A stretch of 58,696 nucleotides of DNA from RUG14223 sp051881075. Lineage in GTDB: Bacteria > Bacillota > Clostridia > Oscillospirales > Acutalibacteraceae. The position numbers were made by a program, and so were the translations under genes. Every line of letters starts with the position of its first letter. Position 1 is the first letter of the stretch. The notes below the pieces were generated by a model that saw only the letters and a list, made by a program, of their open reading frames with translations, made no database searches and was not told the DNA's origin. The stretch spans positions 1 through 58,696 of the forward strand of contig JBJEPE010000049.1 of assembly GCA_051881075.1 (NCBI GenBank). The letters are read 5' to 3'. Shown here one piece after another: positions 39,401-54,400 of this stretch.

Positions 39401-42400
39401 TGATGATGACAGCGTAATATGTAATCATCAATATCTTACATTTGATAAAAACAAAGGCTATACATATAAATATGAAGGCATTTTTGTTGACCGTACACAA
39501 GAAGAATTTATTGTCGATGTATGGACGAACAATTCAAACCCGACATTTGGTAAAAATTATAACGGCTACGGTGCTTATGACACCACGGCAAGAATTTCGG
39601 GTAGCTTTACATCCATAGATGCAAATGCAGACGTATGGGCATTTACCCGTGATGACAGAACAGATGAGTCCGCCGGCTACAGAGTGAGAAATCTTGTAGG
39701 AACGCTAGTTTCAAATATGACAAGAGATGTTACCAATATCATGCCGGAAAGCTCTTTGGCACACGATACTGACAGTATATCAAATTCTGCTACAATAGTG
39801 GTAGACCGTGTGCATCTTTCACCGTACGATACGGTTGAATATGAACTTACGGTTTCGGCCGACGAAAAAAGTAATATCCCGCTTGAGCATACCACAATGG
39901 ACTTCGTGGTGCCTGTGGGACAGAAGATTATTGCGTGGGAGATTGCAAGCTCCGTACCCGACGGTGACGACAGCTTAAATCTTTCAACAAAGCATGATCT
40001 AAAAGATATACCTGATAACACATATATAACAACATACATACAGAAAAAGGGCATTACTGCAACCCTTGAGAAGTATGAAAACGGTAATTATACCGTTAAT
40101 GACAAACAGATTGCATTACCGTGGGTGGACTATACCTTTGACAATAACGGTAATGAAGCATTTTACAGACGTCTTACTGTAAGCTTTGGCGACGGTGCGA
40201 CCGATACTACTGCCGAAAAGGCTAACAAAACGTATGACGGCAGAACCTATGATCAGTTGATGCCGGGAGAAAGTATTAAAATAAGGGTTTATACACAGCT
40301 TACGGACGAGCTTGCGAAGCAGTTTGATAAAAAAATTACAGCAGGCGACACAGTCAATACTACACAGGGACAGACAACAGGACAGGCTGTTTACCGTGTA
40401 TGGGCAGAACCGAAGCATACATACCCTGAATATAGTATTAAGTTCAGCAATTCAAGCGATTTAGCAGGCAGTTATTCATATTCAATGGATTGGATAAAGG
40501 ATACACGTCTTGACACTAAGCCGTCAGAATTGCAGGATATAGATCAGATTGAGTATTATGCAAAAACAGTCAGCGCAGATCTTACGATGCAGACAATAAG
40601 CAATGTAAAGCTTTCGTATGAATTTGACGATACTACAAGAGAGTTTGATTCTCAGCCTGCAAAAATTACCGTTTCCAACATATATCATGAAACCTCCACA
40701 TTCTCGGATAAAATTGAAGTAGCGGTTTCATTTATGGATAGAAAGTACAGCGGATTGCAAGGATTTTTCATTACAGAATTTGTTGGAGATACTAACGGAC
40801 TCGGTATGAAAAATGATTTGGTACTTGGCGATGGCGGAAATGCCGACGACATATACAGCTTTGTGGACATTTACTATCTGCTTAAAAAAGATGAGCCTGC
40901 CACAATGGGCGAAGCAGTTCCTGAAGATAAGTGGATAAGTGAAAGCGATTTAAAGACAAATTACAAAGGTGATGAGCTGTTTAATGTATCGCGAGTTAAA
41001 TGGGTTTACAAAAATGTAAAGGAGTTTAACTCCAACGGTCGAGGAGAACAACTGACAACCGGCGGAAAGATAAAAGAAGCTTTACCTGATGTAGTAATTG
41101 TAGGTAAGGCAAAATATCAGGATATACGTACTGTAACTGAGGCTGATAATGCGGAAACAGGCGACTTTAAGGCGGTTGCCAGTAAGAAATATACAGCATA
41201 TGTGTCAGCGAGTATAGCCGACTATCATAAACATACATACAGACATGATGTTCAGGATACTGGTACGCAGAAGGATATTGTATATGATATTTATTTTGCG
41301 GCAAATGATACCATGATTACAAAACAGGTATGGCGTGAAAGTCCGGTTATATCGGTACACGAACAGGTATTTACACAACGTAAGGGTGACGGAACAGATA
41401 CCTTTGGCGCTTATGATGAATATGACGCTGACCGTGAGCAGAAAACCTCTTACAGACCAAACGATGTTATTTATCAGAAATCTACATTGATAAATAATTA
41501 CGCAGAGATATCAGACGGTAAACAGAACAGTGAACAGGGATGTCTGTTTAACCCTGTTTATTACGATAAACTACCTGAATATCTGTCCTCGGATGAGCTT
41601 GCAAGCGGAGATATCTCTACTACCGGCGAGGATGGAAAGATTACAATAAAGTGGTTTAGAACAAAGCTCGACGCAGACGGTAATCCTATAAAGGGTGAGT
41701 ATGAAGAGGTTGACTATGCAAACCTTTTAGGCGAGGGCATAGGCGTAGAGTTCTACCTTGCAAAAGTTACCGAAGGCTTTGAGGACTACGATTTCGGCGG
41801 AGCAATGATATATCAAGACGGCTACACGTCACCTGCGGCTACTGCATCAGGCAAGTATTTTGCAGATATTTATACCGATACATCAAATACATATAAGGTA
41901 AATTATACGATTTATGAGTACCGGGTAAGGTGGAATGCGGCGGCTGAGGCACTTGGAAAAACGGTTGAAAAAGACGGTATAAGATTTGAAATCGGCGATA
42001 AGCTGGAGATTTCATATAAAGCCACTATAGGAGAAGATAACCTTCCTATGGTATATACCGCATCAACCTATGAGGATGACACGGCAACGGCTTCGGCATC
42101 GGCTGAAGGTACTGAGTCAACAGCTGTTCACCCTGCATATTTCCCACGTGTCGGTGAATATTACAGATACGGAGTTATCCATACAATGTATCAGACATTG
42201 GGAGCAAATGCGTACCCGATGCTTGAAAACGGTTTGGAGCTTAACGGAAATAAGGGATTAAGCACTGATAACAACAAGAGTTCCTACGGTCAAGCCGATA
42301 TTGATAACAGTACAATTACCATGGATATGGATTACCTTATTCATGACATAGGCTTCAGCGGAGATAAGCCTAAACAGGTAGACAGATGGGAGGCATTCAA

Positions 42401-45400
42401 CACCTCAACATCATATATACCGGGATGTACGCTGGATAGTGTTGAATCACCGCATACAGGTGTAAGATCTCTATATTTGATATGGAATCCTGATATAAAC
42501 GGCAGAAACGGCATACTTGCCGATTATGACATCAAAGAAGCCTACAATTATCAAAGGACTATCTATTCCGCAACATATACGACACCAAACGTTAATATGT
42601 TGCCTACATCAATAGCATACCGAAAAGGCACCGTAAATAATCTTGGCTATGAACGTGACTGGTATAGCTTGGTGATGAAAAACAGAAATGCATCAGGTCC
42701 GATATGGAACTACCTTTCTTCTTCAAACGGAACGACAGCTTACGGTACCGAAAGTATAAGCGATGAATCAAAATGCACAGAATATAATAAGATGACAGCA
42801 CCTATTATATGGAGTGAAACAAGACTTCATCTGCAAAAGGCATGGCTTACATCATCCTCCGAGATGGTATCTCAGGATGGACACACCCAGCTTGATAAAA
42901 CGTTGGGCGATTACACCGCAAAGCTTTCAAACCCTGATTACAGAATGGATGAATCTTCACTGTATGACACCATTTCTGATTACATGGGACGTGCCGAATA
43001 CAGAAATATTGTTTCGGATTACACTGATGCAACCGGCATGGCAGCGCTTGAATATAACGAAGTATTCGACATAAATCTGCAGGCCAACAACTACGGCGAC
43101 TGGTATCTTGACGGCGTGGTAATGACGTATAATTTCGGATACGGTATTGAGCCAATCTTTAGAGAGGACGGCACAATAGATATATCCGCAGCATTAAGGG
43201 GTACTACCTCTAATTACAAAGATTATACGGCAGGCGGTGTTACAAGAAATAAATTCATATCTACAAGCGATATATACGAGGAGCTTGTTGAAAACGTTGA
43301 CTATACGGTAGAAATACTTCAGTCACCGGATGAATATAACGGTTACCTTGCGCCTAAGCAGTGGCAAAATGCCTTGCAGACCGATAATGAGGCTGATACG
43401 TCTGATAATCTGTATATAAGGACACAGAATCTTGATAATGAGAGCGAGAACTACTATACAAAAGACGAATGTGTACCGTGGGTAATCAGAATTACTCTTA
43501 AAAGGCCTTTGGGTAAATGGTTTAACAGAGATAATGCTGATGATAACACAAATAAATTTAACTTTATTGCAAAAATCCAGGGACACATCGTTGATACCAA
43601 CGCTGAGGGTATGTGGTATGACAGACTTGAAACCGTACCTTATGTAAGCGACAGTGCAAGTCAAAACCATTACTACTATCAGATATATGATGTTGATCAC
43701 CTTGACGGTGCAAACAGAAATACCCAAAACAATCAGGCAAGCGGAATGGATACAATGTGGACTGCGGCAGAATGGCATACCTATTACGGTTCATACCTTG
43801 TTGCAACACTCGATAATCTTGTATATTCTGCGTCGTCACCAAATACAAATTCCGTTGACGGATATAATGTACAGAGTACGGAGTTCAATACTAAAACCGG
43901 AAAAGTAACAAACAGTAGTTATACATTAAACGGCGCCTACAGACCGTACGGTGATGCAAGCGATATCAACAGATCTGCGGTTATAGGTACACGCGCAAAG
44001 AATGCAGAACCATTTATAAGAACATGGAATACTATAAGCAATGTTAAGTTTGAGAATGCTCAGGATGATCTTGGAGCAGAAACTGAGATTGCTGTCCCGG
44101 ATGATCTTTACGGAAGTGAGGCAGAACAGTATTATGTTGCAGTCGAGGGAGAACAAAGCTTTATAAATGTTCATGTTGAAAATAAGTTCTGGCTTGAAGA
44201 ATATGCGACTGACGGAATTAAATCAAAGGGTCTTACGACAAACGGTACCGTCAGCTCAGGATGGATAACAATAGTTGAGGATCTTTGCGAAGATAAGCTG
44301 GTGGAATACAGTCGTTATGCAAACGCAGAAATGGCACTGCAGAAGCAGTATAATAACTATCAGGTAAACGGCGGATCAATGGGTTCGATCATTGCGCCTG
44401 TTGTTACAATTTATCTTCCTGCGGGAATTGTACCGCTAGGAGAAAAAGAGGACAGTGTCAATCTTTCACGTTATACTACGAATAATGCCGAAAATAAAGA
44501 CAAACGGGTTAAATTTGATATTTATAACCGTGACGGTGAGCTGGTAGAGGGAGAAAGCGATAAGTACGATGCAGTAGCTACGTATGAAACCTATTCTGTA
44601 GGCGACGGAGTTGTGCGTGGCAGATATAAGGTTGTAATTTCTGCTAAAAAGGGTATGATAACCAAGGCAACAGGCACAAACCGTGTGAATGATATTGATG
44701 CTTCAAGGGAGCCTACAATACCAAGCGGCGAGCTTTATACCTTTGCTGTCAGAACATTTACAGAGAGCGAACCTGAACAGGACGTAATCGCTATGACTGA
44801 GGATGCAAGCGAACATAAGACCTGTGAGGATCTAAGTGTAAGCTATAATATGCTTAGGACCTTCATTACAAGCCGTATTGATGACTTCAGATATATCACC
44901 GATGATGACGAAAGATTTAATACATCGCATAAATATTACAATTATGTATTAGATTCAGATACAGATTCGGATTCAGATTCATCTTCGTCAAATAACGAAT
45001 ATGAAGTAGTTTACGGTAATCCTTACAGAGTTACCTCCGATGCGACACTTGTTAGTGATGCACGTAAGGACGCAGTAAGAAAAACTTTGGAGAATGTCAA
45101 GGAGCGAAATGTTCCCGGATGGAATTATCCGTATACCGGTACGGTACATGGAACATTACCGGAGTATACAGAATACGGAGCTGTTATTAATAATGAACCG
45201 TATGACTACGGCTCAACCTTCTGGGGAACACAGGAGATTTATAAAGAAACCGGAACGTATAGCTTAGAGTTTTATGACGATCTTGGTTATGACGGTACAC
45301 GTCTTACAGATGACTATAGAAGATATGAGTTTACAGTCCCTGCAAGAGAAATGTGCAACATGAACCTTGACGGTAATACATCTTACAGCGTGTTTGATAC

Positions 45401-48400
45401 ACCTGCGCCGATCGGATTAACGGATAGCGGCCTTACCAATACACTTAAAATAGGTATTAAGAGAGCACATCTAAAGCTATATAACTATGTGACCGAAACA
45501 AGTACCGAGGAGTACGAAGAATACAAAAACGGCGGTTATTTGGTAGACGCACTCGGCGGAACCTGTGATACAACGACCTATACGGGTAACGGTACCGCTA
45601 AGCTACGTGCAAAGTATAAGACAGAGGACGCAGTATATCAGTACGGAAATGTACTTTGGTATAATTCATTAATTAAAAATGAACCTGCAATACCGAATGA
45701 CTTTATAGAAGAATCGCCTATATGTCATGCAAAGATGATGCTTACGGTAGACTTGCCAAGGGGTGTTATCTATTGGGAAGAGGACAATATAGACGAAGAT
45801 TATTACATAGAGTATTACGATAACTATACCGATACATATAAACGGTATACACCTAAGGAATGGCTTGATGCAGGCGGCTTTGTTGAGCTTGTAGAACATA
45901 TGGATATTCACGACAGGTCATTACAGGATAGTGCTGATTACTACCCGTACGGAGAAAGATTGGTATTTGCAATAACAACGCCGCCGTTAAGGGGATTCCT
46001 TGCATATGATGACGATACCTATGTAAGCGGCGGAAAGCCGGCTGGCTTCTTCGATACTTATAGTTACATCAGGTTAAAGGTTAAAACAAGGATAAATAAC
46101 AACGAACCACAGGATACTATCAGCCTCACGGAGGATGACGGAGAGTGGACGCCAAAGAATAAAAATACCGATACCTTGACTGACGGCAGAGATGCAAAGA
46201 AGGATAAAGATGTAAGAGCCTATAACAGTGAGGCATTCTTAACCGTTCAGCATACTGATGGAAAGTATGCGGTATTACATGATTCCGCAGAGTCTGACCA
46301 TTACGTTAAGTTCCTGACAAAGGAATACGATTCCGCTAAAAAGATTTACTACTATGCAGACCATAACGGCAACAGAATCTCTGATGCTGACATTGGCAAA
46401 ATAGTATATAATTCCTACGGATGCAAATTTGGAACGCAATCAAGTAAGCAAATAACTTACATGAATACGGTTGAGGAAGCAGAGAATAACGGCACAGAAA
46501 CAACTGCAACAAATATTATTTATGATGATATAAACGCAGACGGAGAATACATATCAAAGTACGCATCGTCTTCATCGGCATATATCAACATATTAAAACC
46601 TGATTCAACAGTACGTACGGATACCACAACAAAAAGAGTTCAGATATCAGACCCTGATAATAAACTTGTACTTGTTGAGGATCCACACATAAAGTCAGTA
46701 TATAAAATGACTAATAATATTGATCAGGCTACAAACAGCGGTGCAGCAGTAAATACCTTTATGGTTAATTATAATGTGCCTATGTACGGTACAAGACGCG
46801 TAAGTGCTGAGTACCCGACTGGCGTTGTTGAAGAGGATTCACTCTTAGTCACATTGCATGAGGTTTCAACAGGTAAGTGGGAGGTTCCTACAAGCTCGGA
46901 TATGGTTTATGCCGATGAAAAATACAATGACGCTTATGTAAAAATTCTAAATGAACAACTCAGAGTTTATGTATATGCTCTGGTAAGCGCAGACCCATAT
47001 AACGAGAAGTACTATAGTCCACGTAATGAGAATACTGATAGATCGGATTGGACGGATAATTTCTTTGAGCTACAGCCGTCATCAACAAGTACATGGATAC
47101 AGCTTGGCAAAGAGCAGGGTTATAAGCTCGGAGAGAATGCCGATATCATTATACTTAATGAAACAGGCACTAATGATAGCAGTGATATTCTTGAAAACAG
47201 TGCGGCAAAGGCTAAAATTGACGCATTAGAAGCAGAAATGCTTGCAAGCGGAATTAGCCCAGCAAAGGTCGAATCTCTTATTGCGGATTTAAAAAATACT
47301 CCGCAAACACATATCAGACAGCTACGTTGGGTTATCAAAGCTCAACCGTTTGATATGGCAGACTACGGCTACGGTGATGAGTATGAGTGGAGAGAAGTTA
47401 CCGTAAAGGATACAAAGACGGGCAAAATATACAATACGTTCCTTCATCATACCGATGAGTCATTTACAGTATGGAAGGATATTGAGAATGATTTGCTGAC
47501 TGATGAGAACTACAATAAGTGGGAGGATTCTGAGGACTTCAGAATAAGAATACAGAACGAGGTATTTGCTGAAGAAGAAAGAATTTATAAACAACCGTTT
47601 ATCGATAAAGGCATAGCCGAAGAGGATATACCTCCTATGCCGAAGGATTACAGCAGATTTATAATTCTTGATACCGATGATGATGTTCATGAGGTAACGG
47701 TAACAGATCCTGAAACAGGCAAAACAATAACTACTACGGTCAGAGATACTCTCGGTAACTTTACACGTCATATCGAAAACTTTAAACAGGTAAAATTTAC
47801 CGATGAAACAGCTCCGATGTACTTCCCTGTTCCTACAGGCTTCAGACTTGATGTTGACGCTGATGCAGAGCAGGACGATGAGCAGGAAATGGATGATATC
47901 GATCCAAACCGTTATCATACTGCTGATTTAAGCGAAAGTGTACTGGAAAACTCAGCCCATGTAATATTCAGAACATCATCCAGACACACTGAGATTGTCA
48001 CACAGCTGCATGTTAATCATTTTACAGAAGTATATCAAAAATACGACGATTACAAGTGGGTTGCAACAGACTATCCTGCAAGATCCGGTTATTATCTTGA
48101 TGCTGAGCTTCCTTGGCTCAAGATAGATATTTCTGCTTACTACTTTTCAGGCTCAGCCACAACAGGCTATGAGTGGTCAACGAATATCTCATCAATTTCA
48201 GAGGGCGTCGGTAGCGTACTTAAATATAAGATAGAGCTTTCTAATCTTAATCAACAGATGATCGACTTTTATATTCCTGATGACAATTCAGTCGAGGACT
48301 ACTGTTCAAATCCGAAGATTACAGTAGCGCTTCCGTATCTGGAAGAATTAAAGCAAAAGAACTTCCAATATGTAACGTGGTATGCTAATCCGTCTGAGGT

Positions 48401-51400
48401 AGCAAACGCAGACCCAAGCCTTCCAAACGGCGGAGGCACACAGGTAAGTGATGAAGATACCACAGTATCACCTAAAAACGGCGATACTATGTCTATACCG
48501 GGATATTACATAGGTCAGGGCTATTCGTCATATGCAAAGCGTAAGATTTACTTCACGGATACGACAAACGATTGGTCTGATGTATATATCTATGCATGGA
48601 ATAGCACAAAGAATAAAAACAACGCAGACATACCTTCAGATATGACAGATGAAGAAATTAAAAATCTTACATCTGAACAGCTTGAGAGTATGGCGCCTAA
48701 AATGACGTATGAAGGAATAAACGAAAACGGTAAAAAAGTTTATTCATATGTTTTAAGCACACTTTACGATTCTGTTAAGTTCTTTGATGCTGATGGACAT
48801 GAATCAGTAGATATTATTGCGGACGATGCGTTTACCTTCGGTAACGGTAGAGTTTATCCTTATAAGGATGCAAACATTCCGACACTGGGTGACAAATATG
48901 CTATCGGATTCAGTAATGAAGCTACCGATGAGGATTATTACGTTGAATATGCACAAAACCTTGACGGCGTTACACCTCAATGGTCGTGGCATATTGTTGA
49001 GGATGTACCTGTACTTGATGAGAACGGAGAAGTAATGGTTGATGCTAAGGGTAACGCTGTTACCGAGGAGCATTATGTTGATATCGGAAACGAGGTTTAC
49101 CTGACCGATGAGGTTGAATCTCCAACATTCACAATCAAGCCTATAAATCTTACGGCTTATAACAGAAAGATTCTTAACTTCTACTTTAAAAACCGTCTGA
49201 GACCGGGTCAGAGAATCGTACTCGAATTTATGCTCCCGATTGATGCGAGAAACGGTAATACCGTTGCAACAAATCTGCTACAGTGTAAAACATGGGGATT
49301 TAAGGACGGCTCATTCAAACCGTATATTGATAACACCCAGCAGGGCATTGAAGCGGACGCCTACGAGATAGACAGCCGTGACGTAAACAATGTAAACGGC
49401 ACAGGCGATATGGGTATTTCAGAAGTAGCGTCAGCATTCCAGTTTGCCGGCAGCGGTACAATATCACAGGATAAGCGCGCATCATCAGAGCTTGACTCTA
49501 ACTTTAACGGAATACCTGTAAGAGTAACGGAAGGCTCAACATTTGAATACTCAATTTCAATGCAAAACGGTAACGGACTTAACTCTAACTACAACGATGT
49601 AGTAATGTATGATATTCTTCCGTTTGTAGGCGACTACAGAGCAATGGGTGTTACTGATAAAGATGGTGTAACAACCAGAACCTACAGAGGTTCTCAGTGG
49701 AACGGATGGCTGTTGCCTGAAGCAGAAAACTTTGTCCTTAAGAAATACATAAGTCAGAACGGAGAGGGTGATGAAGACCCCGATGAGGAACTTGACGAAG
49801 AATCGGACACGAACGGACAGACGGCAAACGGTAATGCTATCACAGAGGATCAAAATGACACAAATAACGAAGTAGTCATAGACCCAAGTGAATATGACAT
49901 TTGGGTAGGACCTATTGTTAAAACGAGTAAAAACGGAAAAACAGTATATAAGCTGAACACAACAACCGAAACTCTTCTTGACAGCGAAGGAAATATCGTC
50001 TATGAGGACGGCAAGGAGGTTAAGGTAACGGTTCCCGTTCTGCCGAGTGTAGAAGATACCAGATCGAATAACAGTGTTTGGTGGGAGAAAATGTATGCAA
50101 GTGAGACAAGTAAGAACCAGTATTTTGTAAGACTCTCAGAGTTAAGAGAGAACGCAAAAGGACAGAGTGATTACGAGGAACTTATTAAGGGCATACGGGC
50201 ACTTTGGGTAGAGCTAAGAAACCCGGTTACCAAAAAACAGATTGATCTGAATGCAGGCGAAAGTCTTAAGCTTACATTTAAGATGAGAGCGCCTATCAAT
50301 ATTAATCAGGTTGTCGGTGATTCACAAATCTATGAAACACTGGTAGACAAATATAAAGATACATCAGGGCTTACCAAGGAAGAAATCGAAAACATCAAAA
50401 AGCTTACGGATAATGATCTTTATAATCTATCGCTTAGCGGTTATGTTTCGTGGAATACCTACGCACTACGCTATAAATATACAGCCGGTAGTATAAACAG
50501 TTCAGGTGTAATTGAAAATAAACAGGCAGGAGCTTTCCTAATTGCAACTGAAGAGAAAGGCTATATCGGCGGATATGTATGGAATGATATAAGCTATGAC
50601 GACTCATTCTTAAATGAGGGTAACTACGAATATAACAACGACAATAACCGTTATATTTTAAATAACCGTATTTATGATGAAAATACCAATACTTTTACTA
50701 TGTCCGATAAAGCGGTTGATGTCAATTATGACAATGTAATTGATGAAAAGGACGATCCGGGTGTAAACGGAGTGCTTGTTGAATTGCTTACCAAAAACGG
50801 AAATAAGGTAAATACCAACGGTGAAACAATCACAGACGACCCCGACCCTGAAAGTAATAAAAACCTTAACGATGAACGATATGCAATCATTGAGGATAAG
50901 GTTTATACGGATGAACAGAGAGATAATAAGGATTTCACATATATAATGAATGATGAAATACTTGATCTGCGTTATTACTACACCACTAAGGCACCTGTAA
51001 CGTATATAACCGAAAACGACGTAAACGGTAATCACGGATACTATATGCTGTCAAATCTTGCAGAGGGAGATTATTATGTAAGATATACCTTCCCTGACGA
51101 TTACAGCAGATATTCAATTACAACAAGGTCCACAGGACACAGCATAGTTGACGAAAACGGCAATCCGGTATTTAGCTTCAAGGACGGTACACCGATAGTC
51201 GTATACCGTAACGGCGAAATCATTTATATGAACGGAACCGAAGAGCAACAACAGATCTACATGGAAAGATGTCACCACGACGCCAAGAAAATTTCCGATG
51301 AAGGCAAGCTGGTTGTGGTAACCGTAGATACAGTAAATGTAAGTCTGTTTGAGTCAAAGGACGCTAACGGTGAACCGCTTTATGAAACAGATGAAGAGTA

Positions 51401-54400
51401 CATAGAAGCGTGGAAGTCATACGACGCTAAGCAGAACTCATACAATATCGGCTGTGCAAGAGCATTTGTATATACCGGAACAGCATGGCTGGATGAAACA
51501 CTAATCACAGGCTCTGACCCTGACGATCCCGAATTTGACAGTGACGGATGGATGGGCAACGAGAAAGACGAGGAAAGACTTAATAACATTAAGGTTACCG
51601 CATATGAGGCACATGAGGTCTACGACAGCGAAGGAAAAGTTATTGACTATACGATAGACTCTCAGCCTGCCATTGACGGTGACGGAAACCCGGCAATACA
51701 ATTTACAGCTACAAAGAACAGATTAAGCTGTGTAACGGCAGATAACCCTCAGGGCGAGTGTAACGGCTACTTTGAAATGAGGTTGTTGCCCGACAGAAAA
51801 TATGTACTTGTTGCTGAGGACGGTGAAACAACAAGATTCGTCAGAAGAAATTCCGACGGTACAGGCGGTGAGGCGATAATTCTTAAGCCTACACCTCTGA
51901 CCTATTACGATGATCCGCTTAAAGAAAAGCTTGACAACGACCTTTCCAAATCGGTTATCGGTCACAGAACAAAGCTCATAACTACCTATGTTCCACGTGA
52001 CGAAACAACAGAATTGCCTGTTTATGACGGTGAAGAGTATCTTGATGACGGTCAGAACTTTGAAATATTTGAGAAAATCGGTCTGGGTTTTGTAGACGGC
52101 AGCCGTGGATTTATCGGTCAAAGAGTATGGAACGACAAGGACTACGACGGTATTTACGATATTGATGAAGTAGGTATGCCGAATGTACAAGTCGGTCTTG
52201 AAATGTACTATTATGACGATGATGACCCTGTAACTGCACGTTGGGTACAGATTACAGAAAACGGAGACCCGAAAATCAAATACGAAAAGACTACCGATTC
52301 AGGCGCATATCGCTTCCAGAATATTAAGAGCTTTTATGTTAAAGACAAGCTTGATCCGGATGCTAAAAAGTATTTGATGGGCTATAAAGTGTTTGTCAAT
52401 GAGAATGATACGGAAAGCAACTTTGAGTATTTCAGAGATTATGCCGTAACCAAATTCAAGACTAACGCTCAGGATAAGCAAGAATCTGAAACCCTGCTTG
52501 ACTACTATAACAGACTTGCAGGCAACAGTGATTTGCAGGCGGATAAATATGCAAATAACAAGCATTACATGGTTGGTGATGACTGGTATAATACCGGATA
52601 TGACTATCCTGTAATACAGGAAACCGACTATGTTAAACACAACTATGATTTCACAACAGATAAGATTATTATTGCAGGTGAAATCACATATGATCATTAT
52701 TCATACATTAACGATTCAGCGGTTACCAAGGTTTATACCACAGATAAGGGAACGGCAAGAGAGCAGACTCGCTATTACGATTACAGCGATGCTCAACAGC
52801 TTCTTGATTATAACTTCGGTATGACCAAGCGTGAGTATTCAACAGTTAAGGGTTATGTTTTTGATGATACAAACTATAACGGTTTGTGGGACGAAGACGA
52901 ATCCGGTATGAAAGATATCCCTGTAACACTTGAAAGATATTACAGAGATGACAGCGGCGCGATGGTACTGTACGACAGCGTTACAGTCAGGACGGATAAC
53001 CTTGGTGAATATATCTTTGAGAATGTTAAAACAGAGATCACCGCTAAAAACACCATTACCGATATGTACACAAGAGCTTCTGTTGTAATCGGCGGTAAAA
53101 CGATTAATACGGATACACTAATCGAACCGGTAGCTGTTCCTGAAGGCAGTTATAAGTATAGGCTTGCCTATTACAGAATCAAAACCGACGGAAAGAACGG
53201 CTATGCAATAACAAGATACAGACAGAACAGAACAAGCGATACTCAAAGACTCAACCATGAGTGGTACATTGACGATAACGGCAATGAAATAAGCTATATT
53301 AACGATAAGCTTATTGACAGCCACTTGGCGGCCTATGAATATGACTACCTTACAGAAAATCAAACCGAAGTGATAGACACGGGTAAGTATTCTGTAAGCG
53401 GATATATGACCAGTCCGGTTGACGGAGATTTCTTCATTACCGCAGAAAACAGCGAATATGAGTACTTTAATAAGTATTTGCTGTTTGACGGTACACCTGA
53501 TACAGTCGCATATACAAATGCTTATGACTACATAAAGGCAGTTAATTACGGCGGCTTTGACGCAGGCTTAAAGAAGATTGAATTAGGCAGCATCAGCGGC
53601 ATTGTTTGGGAGGATAAGGCAGATACAAACGGTGACTATGACGGTAAGCTTAACAGTGACCCGAATAAGGGCAGTGTCGAAAACGGTCTTAACGATGTAT
53701 CGGTTAAGCTTGTACAGTATTACTATGATGACCTTACCGGTAAATGGATAATAGCCAATAACAGTTATGCTTCTATGACGACAAAGACAATGAAGTTAAA
53801 CGGCGTAGATACAGTAGGTGCATATATGTTTACCGATCTGCCTGCTTCGGTATCGGTTAATAATAAAGTATATCTGGCAGGATATAAAACGGTTATTGCC
53901 GTATTGCCGATGAGGACGTTGCAGATAACCGTAAACGGTACTTCAAAAACTATCACAGAGCCTAAGTATTTTGCTACAAAATATTGGAGTGACAGTGATG
54001 ATACCGTATATAGCAAGCTGTATGTAACGGATATCAAGGATGCAGACGGTAATATAACAGAAGAAGACAGTCTGAGGACAACAGATCTTCCTATAACCCT
54101 TTTCAAGGGCGACGATGAGGTTATGATTATTGCAAAGCCTGCGGATACCGGATATGAGCTTAACTTGAATTATATAAGAACTGTAAAGGGTATCAAGACT
54201 TGCGATGACAGCAGAGCCAATACGGAAAAGCACTACGATATAATCGGTGCAAGAGATTACACCGACATGAATGCCGGTCTTATCGATTCACAAAGAACAA
54301 CGGAGCATAAGAACAATTATACAGAAGATGAAGCGAATAACCTGGTAACAGGTAAGTTCTTCTTCGATAATAACTACAACGGTGTTTACGACGAGGGAGA

